DNA of 64,000 nt from Bifidobacterium sp. ESL0763 (GTDB taxonomy: Bacteria; Actinomycetota; Actinomycetes; Actinomycetales; Bifidobacteriaceae): contig NZ_JAQTHW010000002.1 of assembly GCF_029433395.1 (NCBI RefSeq), forward strand, positions 992,001 to 1,056,000. Direction: 5' to 3'. Below the pieces are notes generated by a model. The model did no database searches. It had not been told where the DNA came from and saw only the letters and a program-made list of their open reading frames with translations. Positions 33,739 through 43,163 of the stretch are shown piece by piece; within the stretch, counting starts at the first letter, position 1; each line of letters begins with the position of its first letter. A program made the translations under genes and the position numbers.

Positions 33739-35073
33739 CTACCTGGCCAGGCCGGAGGCGCGCACGGCCTCGAAGGCGCCCCTGAGGTCGTCGAGGATGT
33801 CGTCGATGTATTCGGTGCCGATCGACAGGCGGATGGTGCCCTGGTGGATGCCCTGGCTCTCCAGCTCCTCGCGCGTCTCCTGGGCGTGGGTGGTGGACGC
33901 CGGGTGCACCACCAGGCTCTTGACGTCGGCGACGTTGGCCAAGAGGCTGAAGAGGTGCAGGTTGTCGACGAAGACGCGCGCCGCGTCCTTGCCGCCCTTG
34001 ATGTCGAAGGTGAAGATCGAGCCGGCGCCGTTCGGGAAGTACTTCTCGTAGAGGTCGTGGTCGGGGCGCCCGGGGATGGAGGGGTGCGAGACGGACTCGA
34101 CCTCGGGAACGGTCTGAAGGTACTCGACCACCTTCAGCGCGTTCTGGACGTGGCGTTCGACGCGCAGCGACAGCGTCTCGGTGCCCTGCAGCAGCAGCCA
34201 CGCGGCGAACGGGCTGATGCAGGCGCCGGTGTCGCGCAGGAAGATGGCGCGGGCGCGGGTGACGAAGGCGGTGCCGCCCAGCGCCTCGTAGAAGTTGAGG
34301 CCATGGTAGGAGGGGTCGGGCTCCGTGAGCGTCGGGAAGCGGCCGGGTACCGCGGCCCAGTCGAAGTGGCCGCCCTCGACGATGATGCCGCCGAGCGTGG
34401 TGCCGTGCCCGCCGATGAACTTGGTGGCCGATTCCACCACGATGTCCGCGCCGTTCTCGAGCGGACGGAAGAGGTAGGGGGTGGCGAAGGTGTTGTCGAC
34501 GAAGACCGGCAGGCCGTGCGCGTGCGCGATCGCCGAGATGGCCTCGAAATCGGGCAGGTCGGCGTTGGGGTTGCCGAAGGTCTCGAAGTAGACGAGCTTG
34601 GTGTTGTCCTGGATGGCGTCCTCGAAGTTCTGCGGGTCAGCCGGGTCGACGAAGGTGGTGGTGATGCCGTCGCGCGGCAGGGTGTGGCGCATGAGGTTGA
34701 AGGTGCCGCCGTAGATGTGCGAGGAGGAGACGATGTGGTCGCCGGTCTGCGTGATGTTGCGGATCGCCGCCTCCACGGCCGCCGCGCCGCTGGCCAGGGC
34801 GAGCGCCGCGGTGCCGCCCTCGAGCGCGGCCATGCGACGTTCGAAGACGTCCTCGGTGGAGTTGGTCAGGCGCCCGTAGATGTTGCCCTCGTCCTCGAGC
34901 GCGAAGCGGGCCTCGGCGTGGTCGAAATCATGGAAGACGTAGCTGGTGGTCGCGTAGATCGGCACGGCGCGCGCGTCGGTGGCCGGGTCCGCGCTCTCCT
35001 GGCCGACGTGCAGCTGCAGCGTCTCGAAATGGTAACGCTTGGGGGTCTGGTCGGGGGTCTTGGTCTCGCTCAT
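33739..35073 (-). CDS. metY: O-acetylhomoserine sulfhydrylase (aminocarboxypropyltransferase)
   Basis: This PLP enzyme of the Cys/Met metabolism family makes homocysteine from O-acetylhomoserine and sulfide. The 444 residues are typical of MetY and longer than MetB. The start FETLQLHVGQESADPATDARAVPIY is diagnostic. The PLP-lysine lies in VVESATKFIGGHGTTLGG. VSHPSIPGRPDHDLYEKYFP is another family segment. Two adjacent ATG codons occur; the second (35073) has the better distance to AAAGGAG. It is divergent from a pyridoxal kinase, which makes its cofactor. Confidence 0.93.
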   Translation of the reverse strand: MSETKTPDQTPKRYHFETLQLHVGQESADPATDARAVPIYATTSYVFHDFDHAEARFALEDEGNIYGRLTNSTEDVFERRMAALEGGTAALALASGAAAVEAAIRNITQTGDHIVSSSHIYGGTFNLMRHTLPRDGITTTFVDPADPQNFEDAIQDNTKLVYFETFGNPNADLPDFEAISAIAHAHGLPVFVDNTFATPYLFRPLENGADIVVESATKFIGGHGTTLGGIIVEGGHFDWAAVPGRFPTLTEPDPSYHGLNFYEALGGTAFVTRARAIFLRDTGACISPFAAWLLLQGTETLSLRVERHVQNALKVVEYLQTVPEVESVSHPSIPGRPDHDLYEKYFPNGAGSIFTFDIKGGKDAARVFVDNLHLFSLLANVADVKSLVVHPASTTHAQETREELESQGIHQGTIRLSIGTEYIDDILDDLRGAFEAVRASGLAR

Positions 35074-35364
35074 CATGGTCTCCTTTGGTGTCAGGGTTCA
35101 TCATCCGGTGTTCCTTCGTTTCCGAGCCTAAACCCGGCGGCGGGGCGCGGCAAGCGCGTGGCTATCCCGGTTATCTATAACGTCTTCAAGACCCGTGCCG
35201 CCCCAAACGCCCAACGCTGCGGGAGACCGCGGCACGATTCATCCTTCGGCCCTCGAAGCGCACGCGCGCAGGCGTGGGGCTAGAGTCGGAGGCAGCGACG
35301 TCGCGGGCAATCCCGCCCGGGGCGGACGCGGATATTATTCATAGACTTTCTGAAAGGTCATGAA

Positions 35365-36240
35365 ATGCAAGAAGACACGACGCTCTATGAGCGCAACCCC
35401 CAATACATTCCCCGCGTGGCGGCCGTGCACGACATGTGCGGCTACGGCAAGTGCTCGCTGACGGCGGCCATCCCGATCCTCTCGGCGTGCGGCTGCGACG
35501 TGTGCCCGGTGCCCACCGCCCTGTTCAGCGCGCACACCAAGTTCCCGGTCTATACCTTCCACGACACCACGGATATCCTTTCCGGCTATCTCGACGCCTG
35601 GCGCAAGATCGACGTGGATCTCGACGGCGTCTATTCCGGCTTCCTCGGCTCGGCCGAGCAGGTCGACATCATCAAGCGCCTCTACCGCGAATACCCCAAG
35701 GCGCTGCGCCTGGTGGACCCGGTGATGGGCGACGGCGGGCAGATGTACCCCACCTATTCGAAGGAGATGTGCGAGGCGGTCAAGACGCTCGTCGACGGGG
35801 CGGACGTCCTGATGCCGAACCTCACCGAGGCGTCCATCCTCACCGGACGCGACTACCCGGGCCAGAACCTGAGTGACGACGAGGCGACCGAGTGGGTCGG
35901 CGCGCTGCTGGACCTCGGCGCCAGGAACGTCGTGCTCAAGGGCATCGACCGCGGCGACGGCAAGCTGCGTAACTTCGTGGGCAGCGCCTCTGCCGGGGCC
36001 GCCGCCCGCATCGAGCTCGCGCACGACAAGCTGCCCTACATGATCCACGGCACGGGCGACGCCTTCGCCTCGGCGCTGTGCGGCGCGGTGATGGCCGGCA
36101 AGGGCCTGGGCGAATCGGCCCGGGTGGCCGGCGAGTTCGTGCGCCACGCCATGGAGTCCACGCGCCACCAGCCGCATTTCGAGGACCGTGGCGTCAGCTT
36201 CGAGCTCGACCTCGGCGAGCTGACCGGATTGGTCGGCTAG
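35365..36240 (+). CDS. Pyridoxal/pyridoxamine kinase (PdxK/PdxY-like)
   Basis: This ribokinase-fold enzyme phosphorylates vitamin B6 vitamers. The 291 residues include VAAVHDMCGYGKCSLTAAIPIL at the N-terminus, the anion hole and catalytic Asp in HGTGDAFASALCGAVM, and LRLVDPVMGDGGQMYPTY in the middle. These fit the pyridoxal kinase branch. GAAAGG lies before the ATG. It is divergent from the PLP-dependent metY gene across 290 bases. A stem-loop at 36272-36309 follows. In bifidobacteria this gene is often annotated as pyridoxamine kinase; exact vitamer preference is not visible. Confidence 0.88.
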   Translation: MQEDTTLYERNPQYIPRVAAVHDMCGYGKCSLTAAIPILSACGCDVCPVPTALFSAHTKFPVYTFHDTTDILSGYLDAWRKIDVDLDGVYSGFLGSAEQVDIIKRLYREYPKALRLVDPVMGDGGQMYPTYSKEMCEAVKTLVDGADVLMPNLTEASILTGRDYPGQNLSDDEATEWVGALLDLGARNVVLKGIDRGDGKLRNFVGSASAGAAARIELAHDKLPYMIHGTGDAFASALCGAVMAGKGLGESARVAGEFVRHAMESTRHQPHFEDRGVSFELDLGELTGLVG

Positions 36241-36271
36241 TAGGCTAGTCGGCCGAGACCCTTCGAATCGA

Positions 36272-36315
36272 ACCGTCGGAACCCTTGGTTTTCTTGGGAT
36301 TCCGGCGGTTTCTCG
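36272..36315 (+). terminator. Probable terminator of the pyridoxal kinase gene
   Basis: ACCGTCGGAACCC pairs with GGGATTCCGGCGGT (36296-36309) with one bulge and one G-U pair; TTTCTCGT follows. The T-tract is short. Confidence 0.6.
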
Positions 36316-36370
36316 TATCCGCACCTTTTCTATCGGACGTTATATTCCCAAGTGCCGGAAACGCACAGTG

Positions 36371-36450
36371 TTATCCACATCGAGCGCCGATCATCGAAAG
36401 TTATCCACAGACACGCCGAAAAAACGGAAATCGCCAACCGTTTATCCACA
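36371..36450 (+). promoter_or_regulatory. Cluster of three perfect DnaA boxes
   Basis: The nonamer TTATCCACA occurs at 36371-36379, 36401-36409 and 36442-36450, all in the same orientation, within 80 bases. The nonamer equals the consensus DnaA box. Chance occurrence of three in such a span in a GC-rich genome is negligible. The cluster is 50 bases before yraN. It may link the operon to the replication cycle or titrate DnaA. Confidence 0.8.
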
Positions 36451-36499
36451 TCGACCGATAATCCTTCCATCCAGCCGACAGCCGTGATGTACTCGAGGC

Positions 36500-37156
36500 A
36501 TGAGCACAGCAACGAACAACAGGGCGGCATACGCCCACACCAATTATTTCGGCGGCCACGTCGACGAGACCGGCGGGTCTGACGGAACCATCGAGTTCAA
36601 CGGAGCCAGCGAGCCCGACGGCATCGACGGGCGCGGGCGACGCGCCCAGGAGACGGGCATGGCGCCGCCGGGCACGGGTCCCGACGACGGCGCGGACTCG
36701 CTGCAAGCCGACGCCGCCTTCGAGGCGGACACGGCCTTCGAGCCGCCAAGCGACGACGAGCTGGACGCGGTGGAGGCGCTGCTCGTCTCCCCCGACCTGG
36801 GCGCCAAGCAGCTGGGAGCGGCCGGCGAGCGCTATGCCGCGCTCTGGCTGGCGCGCATGGGCTGGCGGCCGTTGGCGAGCAACTGGCGCACCCGTTTCGG
36901 CGAGCTCGACATCATCATGCTCACCGGCGAGCGGATGGTCGTCTTCGTGGAGGTGAAGACCCGGCGCACGCAACGCTATGGCGTGCCCCAGGCGGCGATC
37001 ACCGCGCACAAGCAGGCGAACCTGCACCACGCGGCCTCGCTGTGGCTGGCCGGCCCCGGCAGGTCGGTGCCGCGCACGGGCATCCGCTTCGACGCCGTCT
37101 CCATCCTCGTGCGGGGCGGCAAGCCGCATGTCGAGCATATTCCGGGGGCGTTCTGA
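36500..37156 (+). CDS. yraN: UPF0102 (YraN) family protein with acidic N-terminal extension
   Basis: The C-terminal 120 residues are a nuclease-like YraN domain. It starts with LGAAGERYAALWLARMGWRPLA, has the core GELDIIMLTGERMVVFVEVKTR (Asp, Glu and Lys as in PD-(D/E)xK folds) and ends with RFDAVSILV. The first 95 residues are acidic, Gly/Asp-rich and unique. No catalytic activity is established for the family. A shorter start at 36659 is possible. The stop overlaps the comM start (TGATG), so translation is coupled. This yraN-comM-dprA order is common in actinobacteria. Confidence 0.88.
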   Translation: MSTATNNRAAYAHTNYFGGHVDETGGSDGTIEFNGASEPDGIDGRGRRAQETGMAPPGTGPDDGADSLQADAAFEADTAFEPPSDDELDAVEALLVSPDLGAKQLGAAGERYAALWLARMGWRPLASNWRTRFGELDIIMLTGERMVVFVEVKTRRTQRYGVPQAAITAHKQANLHHAASLWLAGPGRSVPRTGIRFDAVSILVRGGKPHVEHIPGAF

Positions 37157-38691
37157 TGACCATCGGCAGCGCGCTTTCGGTGGGCCTGATCGGGCTCAAG
37201 GCCTTCGCCATCCAGATGCAGGCGTTCATCTCGCCCGGCCTGCCCTACTTCTCCATCATCGGCCTGCCCGACGCCTCGTTGAGCGAGGCGCGCGAGCGGG
37301 TGAAATCGGCGTGCCAGGCCAGCGGGTTCAAGTGGCCCGAGACGCGCGTGACGGTGAACCTCTCCCCCGCCTCGATGCCCAAACGCGGCTCCTCGCACGA
37401 CCTGGCCATCGCCACCAGCGTGCTGAGCGCGGCGAACCACATCCCGCACGACTGCCTGGCCGACACCATCGTGCTCGGCGAGCTGAACCTCGACGGCTCG
37501 GTGCTGCCCGTCAACGGCGTGCTGCCGATCGGGCTCTACGCCCGCGAGCACGGCATCGGGCGGATGATCGTGCCGCAGGCCAACGTCGAGGAGGCCGAGC
37601 TGGTGGAGGGCCTCGACGTCACCGGCGTGCGCCACCTGGGCGAGCTCATCGAGCTGATGGGCGGCAAGGCCCGCTACCATCTCGACGACGCCCGTCCGGC
37701 GGCCCAGCCCGACGACGCGGCCACAACCGGGGAACGACGGACGGCGCCTGGCGACATGGCGGAGGTGCTGGGCCAGGAGCACACCAAGTGGGCGCTCGAG
37801 GTGGCGGCGGCCGGCGGGCACCACCTGCTGATGACCGGACCTCCCGGTTCGGGCAAGACGATGCTGGCCTCGAGGATGCCAGGGATCATGTGCCCACTCG
37901 ACGAGCAGGCGCAGCTCGAAGTGGCCTCGGTGCGCTCGCTGTGCGGCACGCTCGCGGCCTACGGCATCACCGACGTGCCACCCTTCGAGGCACCCCACCA
38001 CACCGCTTCCACGGCCTCGCTGGTCGGCGGCGGATCGGGGGTGGCCAAGCCCGGGGCGATCACGCGCGCCCACCGCGGGGTGCTGTTCATGGACGAGGCG
38101 CCGGAGTTCTCGCCGCGCACGCTGCAGACCCTGCGCGAACCGTTGGAATCCGGCTACGTCTCGCTCTCACGGGCCAAGGGGACCACCTACTATCCGGCGC
38201 GCTTCCAGCTGGTGATGGCGGCCAATCCCTGCCCGTGCGGCTATGGCTATGGCGACGGCGAGCGGTGCACGTGCCGCGAGAAGGACCGAATCCGCTATTT
38301 CTCCAGGCTTTCCGGCCCCATCCTTGACCGCATCGACATCCAGGTGGAGGTGCCGCCGATCGACCACATCATCCAGACGCCCTCGGCCCGCCAGACCACC
38401 AGCGCCGAGATGCGCGCCCGGGTCATCGCCGCACGGCAGGTGGCGCGCAGCCGCTATGCGGCCCAGCGGTGGACCTGCAACGCCGAGGCCAGCGGCTCGT
38501 GGATGCGCGCCAACACCTCGCGCTCGGCGTTGAAGCTCATCGACCTGGCGCTCGAGGACTCGCGGCTCAGCCTGCGCGGGGCGGACCGGGCCATGCGCCT
38601 GGCCTGGACGCTGGCCGACCTGGGCGGCAGGACCTCGCCCGGCCATGACGAGATGATGCAGGGCATCGCCCTGAGAACAAGGGAGACATGA
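37156..38691 (+). CDS. comM: ComM/YifB family Mg-chelatase-like AAA+ ATPase
   Basis: The 511 residues form a ComM-type helicase. An N-terminal Lon-like domain has FSIIGLPDASLSEARERV and NLSPASMPKRGSSHDLAIA. Walker A GPPGSGKT is near residue 230, Walker B region GVLFMDEAPEFSP follows, and MAANPCPCGYGYGDGERCTC is the Zn-like Cys cluster characteristic of YifB. ComM drives branch migration of incoming DNA during natural transformation in Vibrio and Haemophilus. Here it overlaps yraN and dprA by one and four bases, giving a tight operon. Natural competence of the host is not shown by this alone. Confidence 0.95.
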   Translation: MTIGSALSVGLIGLKAFAIQMQAFISPGLPYFSIIGLPDASLSEARERVKSACQASGFKWPETRVTVNLSPASMPKRGSSHDLAIATSVLSAANHIPHDCLADTIVLGELNLDGSVLPVNGVLPIGLYAREHGIGRMIVPQANVEEAELVEGLDVTGVRHLGELIELMGGKARYHLDDARPAAQPDDAATTGERRTAPGDMAEVLGQEHTKWALEVAAAGGHHLLMTGPPGSGKTMLASRMPGIMCPLDEQAQLEVASVRSLCGTLAAYGITDVPPFEAPHHTASTASLVGGGSGVAKPGAITRAHRGVLFMDEAPEFSPRTLQTLREPLESGYVSLSRAKGTTYYPARFQLVMAANPCPCGYGYGDGERCTCREKDRIRYFSRLSGPILDRIDIQVEVPPIDHIIQTPSARQTTSAEMRARVIAARQVARSRYAAQRWTCNAEASGSWMRANTSRSALKLIDLALEDSRLSLRGADRAMRLAWTLADLGGRTSPGHDEMMQGIALRTRET

Positions 38692-40721
38692 TGGACTTCG
38701 ACAGCAACCACGTCTACGACCGCGACGGCACCCGACCAGTCGCGCCACGGCCCTTGGACGGGCAGCCGGCGCCGATGCCGGCGATCGACGACGACACCCT
38801 CGCCCGCGCCATCCTCACCTTCTGCATCGACGGGGCCGACGCTCTGCTCTTCGCCACGATCAAGGGCGCGGGCAGCGCCGTCGAGGCCTTGCGTCTCATC
38901 GCGGCCAGCGGGCAGGGCGCCCGGCAGCGCGGCCGTCTCGACAAGGCGTTCGCGACGGGCACGGCCAGGTGGGGACGCTCGGTCAACGCCCGTGGCATGG
39001 ATTCCTTCCACCACGCGCTCGAACGCTGGAAGGGCCGGCTGGCGCAGCTGCCTTGCAAGGACGCGGACGGGCTCAGGGCCTGGCTGAGCATGGACGGCGC
39101 GCAATGGATCATCGGCCCGTCGAGCCCCTGCTGGCCCCGGCAGCTCGACGACCTGTCGATCCGCAAGAACTGGGCCTCGCCGCTGTGCCTGTGGGGCTTC
39201 GGCGAGCCGCAGGCCCTGGTCAGCTGCTCCCATCCGTTGGCGGTGGTGGGCTCGCGCGGGGTCGACGAGTACGGACGCTATGTGGCGCGCACGATCGCCA
39301 AGAAAGCCTCGCAGCAGGGGCATCTGGTGGTTTCGGGCGGCGCGTTCGGCGCCGATGCGGCGGCCCATTGGGGCGCGTTGGACACCATGTCGATGCTGGG
39401 GCCGGACGAGGCAGGACGCACCGTCGCGGTGTTCGCCGGCGGTCTCAACCACATCGGCCCGGAACGCAACCGCAGGCTTTTCGAACGCATCGTGGCCCAC
39501 CATGGGGCGCTCGTCAGCGAGCTGTGTCCCGGCACCATCCCCGAGGCGCGGCGTTTCCTGTTGCGCAACCGCATCATCGCCGCGCTGGCCTCCACCGTCG
39601 TCGTCGCCCAGGCCCGCAGCCGGTCCGGGGCGCTCAACACCGCCAACTGGGCCGCCGACCTCGGCCGTGAGGTCTACGCGGCGCCTGGCAACATCAACCG
39701 GCCGGGCAACACCGGCTGCAATTGGCTCATCCGCGACCATCGCGCCTCCATCCTCACCTCGGTCAACGCCATCGACGAGATCTGCCACGCGGCCCATCCG
39801 CCGGCCGACGGCGTTGACGCCGACGCCGATGGGGACGGTACCGATGTCGGTGCCGATACCAATACCAATACCGGTGCCAATACCCGGCCAGCGGGCGGAA
39901 CCGCAGATGATGACGACACGGTCAACAAAGCCAATGGGCCCCGTACGGAAGCTATCGCCACCCGAGCGGAAACCGGGAGCAGCCGGCAAGCGGGGAACAC
40001 ACACGAAACACAGGGAACGCAGGCCACGCAGATCGCCATCGACCTTCCGCGCCGCGGCAAGACCCATATCCCGTCGACGGTTCAACGCAGCGGGCAAGGC
40101 CAAACCAGCACGGCAACGGCTACCGGCACCGGCCCGACAGCCGACCCGACAACCGACCCCCACAAGGCGACAGTCACCGATCAGTCTGCCAGCACTCGCA
40201 GCCCCGGCACACGCAAATCCGGTGCGGGTGACGCCGCCGGCTTCATCGGCAAGGACGAGCCATCACCCAAGCAGCGCGAGGTACTCACGGCGGTACGCCG
40301 CTGCCGTCGGCAAGGAATGCCCGCCACACGCGAGGCCATCCTGGCGACGCTGCGCGGGACGACGTCCGGCAAGACGCGAAAGAACGAATCGCAGACGGCC
40401 AGGTCCCCATCGAATGGGTCCCGGTCGAGTGGACCCCGACCAAGCAAACCCGAACCAGGCAAACCTCGGACAGGCAAGCCACAGCCAGGCAAACCCCAAC
40501 CCGGCAAGGCCCGAGCAAACGACCCGCAAGCGGACGGCCTGCGCACGGCCAAGCCCCAGACGGACCGACTTCAGGCGAGCCGGATTCAGACAGACCAATC
40601 CTCTGCCACCCGGAATCCTTGGAACGTCGGCGCATTGGAGGCGGCGTTGGGCGAGATGGAGCTGCTGGGGATGGTGCGCCTGAAATCGGGGACGGTCAGC
40701 ATTGCCACTGGCAGCGGCTGA
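38688..40721 (+). CDS. dprA: DNA processing protein DprA with long disordered linker
   Basis: DprA loads RecA onto incoming single strands. The Rossmann-like core is at about 180-370: [51 protein letters not shown], and [20 protein letters not shown] with [10 protein letters not shown]. The last 70 or so residues resemble the C-terminal winged helix ([20 protein letters not shown]). Between them lies about 230 residues of low-complexity sequence, first Asp/Thr/Asn-rich, then a second block of GKP-type repeats. The family is normally 290-400 residues; this one has 677. The 3' end overlaps a convergent gene by 26 bases. Confidence 0.92.
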   Translation: MMDFDSNHVYDRDGTRPVAPRPLDGQPAPMPAIDDDTLARAILTFCIDGADALLFATIKGAGSAVEALRLIAASGQGARQRGRLDKAFATGTARWGRSVNARGMDSFHHALERWKGRLAQLPCKDADGLRAWLSMDGAQWIIGPSSPCWPRQLDDLSIRKNWASPLCLWGFGEPQALVSCSHPLAVVGSRGVDEYGRYVARTIAKKASQQGHLVVSGGAFGADAAAHWGALDTMSMLGPDEAGRTVAVFAGGLNHIGPERNRRLFERIVAHHGALVSELCPGTIPEARRFLLRNRIIAALASTVVVAQARSRSGALNTANWAADLGREVYAAPGNINRPGNTGCNWLIRDHRASILTSVNAIDEICHAAHPPADGVDADADGDGTDVGADTNTNTGANTRPAGGTADDDDTVNKANGPRTEAIATRAETGSSRQAGNTHETQGTQATQIAIDLPRRGKTHIPSTVQRSGQGQTSTATATGTGPTADPTTDPHKATVTDQSASTRSPGTRKSGAGDAAGFIGKDEPSPKQREVLTAVRRCRRQGMPATREAILATLRGTTSGKTRKNESQTARSPSNGSRSSGPRPSKPEPGKPRTGKPQPGKPQPGKARANDPQADGLRTAKPQTDRLQASRIQTDQSSATRNPWNVGALEAALGEMELLGMVRLKSGTVSIATGSG

Positions 40722-41040
40722 GGTCGACGAGCCAGCCGGGCGCGCCGGCGTTGTCGTGGCCAGCGGCGGGCGGCACGAACCGGACGCCCTCGTCCTCGAG
40801 CAGCGCCCGCTGCCGGTCGGGGCCGCCGAAGGCGAAGCCCGGGGCCAAGGAACCGTCGCGGAAGACGACGCGGTGGCAGGCAATCACGCCCGGCTCCGGG
40901 TTGGCGTGCAGCGCGTAGCCCACGAACCTCGCGTTGCGGGGCGCGCCGGCGAGCGCCGCCACCTGCCCGTAGGTGGCCACTTTCCCCTCGGGAATGCGTT
41001 TGACGACCTCGTAGACCTTGCTGTTGAATGGTGCGCTCAT
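40696..41040 (-). CDS. MGMT-family protein (alkyltransferase-like DNA-binding domain)
   Basis: The 114 residues are only the DNA-binding half of O6-alkylguanine alkyltransferase. [23 protein letters not shown] and [13 protein letters not shown] are the helix-turn-helix and Arg-finger segments. The active-site motif reads [20 protein letters not shown], so the Cys is kept, unlike classic ATL proteins with Trp. The family includes single-domain repair or damage-sensing proteins. A CATAAT hexamer lies six bases before the ATG, indicating a possible leaderless transcript. It overlaps the dprA end and is divergent from sdhA by 87 bases. Confidence 0.88.
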   Translation of the reverse strand: MSAPFNSKVYEVVKRIPEGKVATYGQVAALAGAPRNARFVGYALHANPEPGVIACHRVVFRDGSLAPGFAFGGPDRQRALLEDEGVRFVPPAAGHDNAGAPGWLVDLSRCQWQC

Positions 41041-41127
41041 ACCCCTATTATGCCCTCGCCAAGCCCACCTGCCATGTCCGGAACGCCGCGCCCGCGCTCT
41101 GTCAGGCCCTGTGCGAGAATCAGGGGT

Positions 41128-43122
41128 ATGGATTCTGAGTGTGAGGAAACATACGATGCGGTGATCATCGGCGCCGGCGCGGCCGGGCTTTCGGCGGCGC
41201 TGGGCATCGTGAGGAGCGAACGGTTCAGGCAGCTGAAGGCGCAGGGGCACACGCCGAGGCTGCTGGTCGTCTCGAAATTGCAGCCGTTGCGCAGCCATAC
41301 CGGTTCGGCCGAGGGCGGCATCGCCGCGAGCCTAGGCAACCTGGAGCACGACGACTGGCACTGGCATTATTACGACACGGTCAAGGGCGGCGACTGGCTG
41401 GTCGACCAGGACGCGGCGAGGATTCTCGCCCAGTACGCCCCGCAGACGGTGGTCAACCTCGAACGCAGCGGCGTCGCCTTCTCGCGCACCGCCGACGGGC
41501 ATATCGCCCAGCGCAGGTTCGGCGGCCACACCGCCGACTACGGCAAGGCCCCGGTGCGCCGCGCGGCCTACGCCGCCGACCGCATCGGCCATCAGATCCT
41601 CTACGCCCTGTGGCAGCAGTGCGTGGCCGAAGGCGTCAGGTTCGCCGAGGAATGGTACGTCACCGACCTGGTGCTCGACACCGAGCCCAACGCCAGCCAA
41701 ACAGACGGCACCACCGACGGAACACAAGGCGAACGCCGGGCGCGCGGCATCGTCGCCTTCGACACCCACACCGGCAAGACCCATGCGATCGGCGCGCGCA
41801 ACGTGCTCGTCGCCACCGGGGGCGCCGGCCGCCTCTTCCACACCACCTCCAACAGCTACGACCTGACCGGCGACGGCATGGCGCTGGCGCTCAGGGCCGG
41901 CCTGCAGCTGGAGGACAGCGAGTTCGTGCAGTTCCATCCGACGGGCCTGGCCCACACCGGCATCCTGCTTTCGGAAGCCTCGCGCGGCGACGGCGGCGTG
42001 CTGCGCAACGCGCAGGGCGAGGCGTTCATGCAGCGTTATGCCCCCGAGCACAAGGACCTGGCCGCCCGAGACGTGGTCAGCCGTTCGATCATGGCCGAGG
42101 TGGACGCGGGGCGTGGCGTGGCCGACCCCAAAGATCCCGACGGGCCGAAGGACTGTGTGTGGCTCGACATGACGGGCATCGACAAGACTCATATGGAGGA
42201 GGCCCTGCCCCAGGTGGTGGAGACCATCCGCGACTACGCGGGCCTGGAGCCGAGCGAGGACTGGGTGCCCGTCAAGCCCACGGCACACTACACGATGGGC
42301 GGCATCCCCATCACCACCGATGGCGAGGTCTACCAATGGTCCGACGGCGCCAGGTGGATCGTCGACGGCCTGTTCGCGGCCGGAGAATGCTCGTGCGTGG
42401 GCGTGCACGGGGCCAACAGGCTCGGCGGCAACAGCCTGCTCGACGCCTGCCTCTTCGGCACCCGAGCGGGCGAGGCCATCGCCCGTCGCCTCGGCGAGAC
42501 GGCCGAGATGGAGGCGGAATCCCCGCAGCAAACCCCACAGAACGGTGATGAGCCCGGCGCCGACTTCGCCAAGGAATACGCCTGCGTACGGCAGGCCGCC
42601 AAAAAGCGCGCGAAGAGCGTCACCGCTCTGCTCGCCGATGCCGCGAGCGCCGAAACGACGGATACCACCACTGGAACCGATACCGGCGCCACACCCGAAC
42701 CAGCCGCCGACGCCGGGCAGCCGCGGGACGACAACCCGTACCAACTGCTCGCCGAACTGGGCACGACCATGGAGCGCGCGGTGGCGGTGCGCTGCGACGC
42801 GACGAGCATCGACAAGGCCATCAAGGAGATCGAGCTCAATCTGACCGATCGTGCCGCGGCGTTGCGCCCGCATTCCGATTCACCTGCCTTCAACCAGGAG
42901 CTCACGGCGATCTGGGAGGTCGGCAACCTGCTCCAGCTGGCCAAGGCCATGCTCAGGGCCTCGCAGGAGCGCCACGAGTCGCGCGGCTCATTCGCGCGCA
43001 CCGATTTCCCCGAGCGCGACGACGGCTGTTTCCTGCTGCACTCGATGGCCGACGCACATGGCGGAGTCTCCTGGCAGCCGGTCCGCATCGTCGACATGCC
43101 GCCCCAGGCGCGGGGCTACTGA
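41128..43122 (+). CDS. sdhA: Succinate dehydrogenase/fumarate reductase flavoprotein subunit
   Basis: This FAD-containing subunit interconverts succinate and fumarate. The 664 residues start with the FAD motif [31 protein letters not shown] is the covalent-flavin region, where His of the HT/HS pair may bind [19 protein letters not shown] and RGDGGVLRN follow, then [14 protein letters not shown] and [27 protein letters not shown] Thr/Asp-rich linker interrupts the helical domain at about 505-530. The ATG has only AGGGG one base upstream. sdhB follows after 41 bases. I see no membrane anchor gene nearby. Confidence 0.92.
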   Translation: MDSECEETYDAVIIGAGAAGLSAALGIVRSERFRQLKAQGHTPRLLVVSKLQPLRSHTGSAEGGIAASLGNLEHDDWHWHYYDTVKGGDWLVDQDAARILAQYAPQTVVNLERSGVAFSRTADGHIAQRRFGGHTADYGKAPVRRAAYAADRIGHQILYALWQQCVAEGVRFAEEWYVTDLVLDTEPNASQTDGTTDGTQGERRARGIVAFDTHTGKTHAIGARNVLVATGGAGRLFHTTSNSYDLTGDGMALALRAGLQLEDSEFVQFHPTGLAHTGILLSEASRGDGGVLRNAQGEAFMQRYAPEHKDLAARDVVSRSIMAEVDAGRGVADPKDPDGPKDCVWLDMTGIDKTHMEEALPQVVETIRDYAGLEPSEDWVPVKPTAHYTMGGIPITTDGEVYQWSDGARWIVDGLFAAGECSCVGVHGANRLGGNSLLDACLFGTRAGEAIARRLGETAEMEAESPQQTPQNGDEPGADFAKEYACVRQAAKKRAKSVTALLADAASAETTDTTTGTDTGATPEPAADAGQPRDDNPYQLLAELGTTMERAVAVRCDATSIDKAIKEIELNLTDRAAALRPHSDSPAFNQELTAIWEVGNLLQLAKAMLRASQERHESRGSFARTDFPERDDGCFLLHSMADAHGGVSWQPVRIVDMPPQARGY

Positions 43123-43163
43123 CGGCCACGGCTGGTGGCAGACTGACGGAGGAAGGAAGAAGC

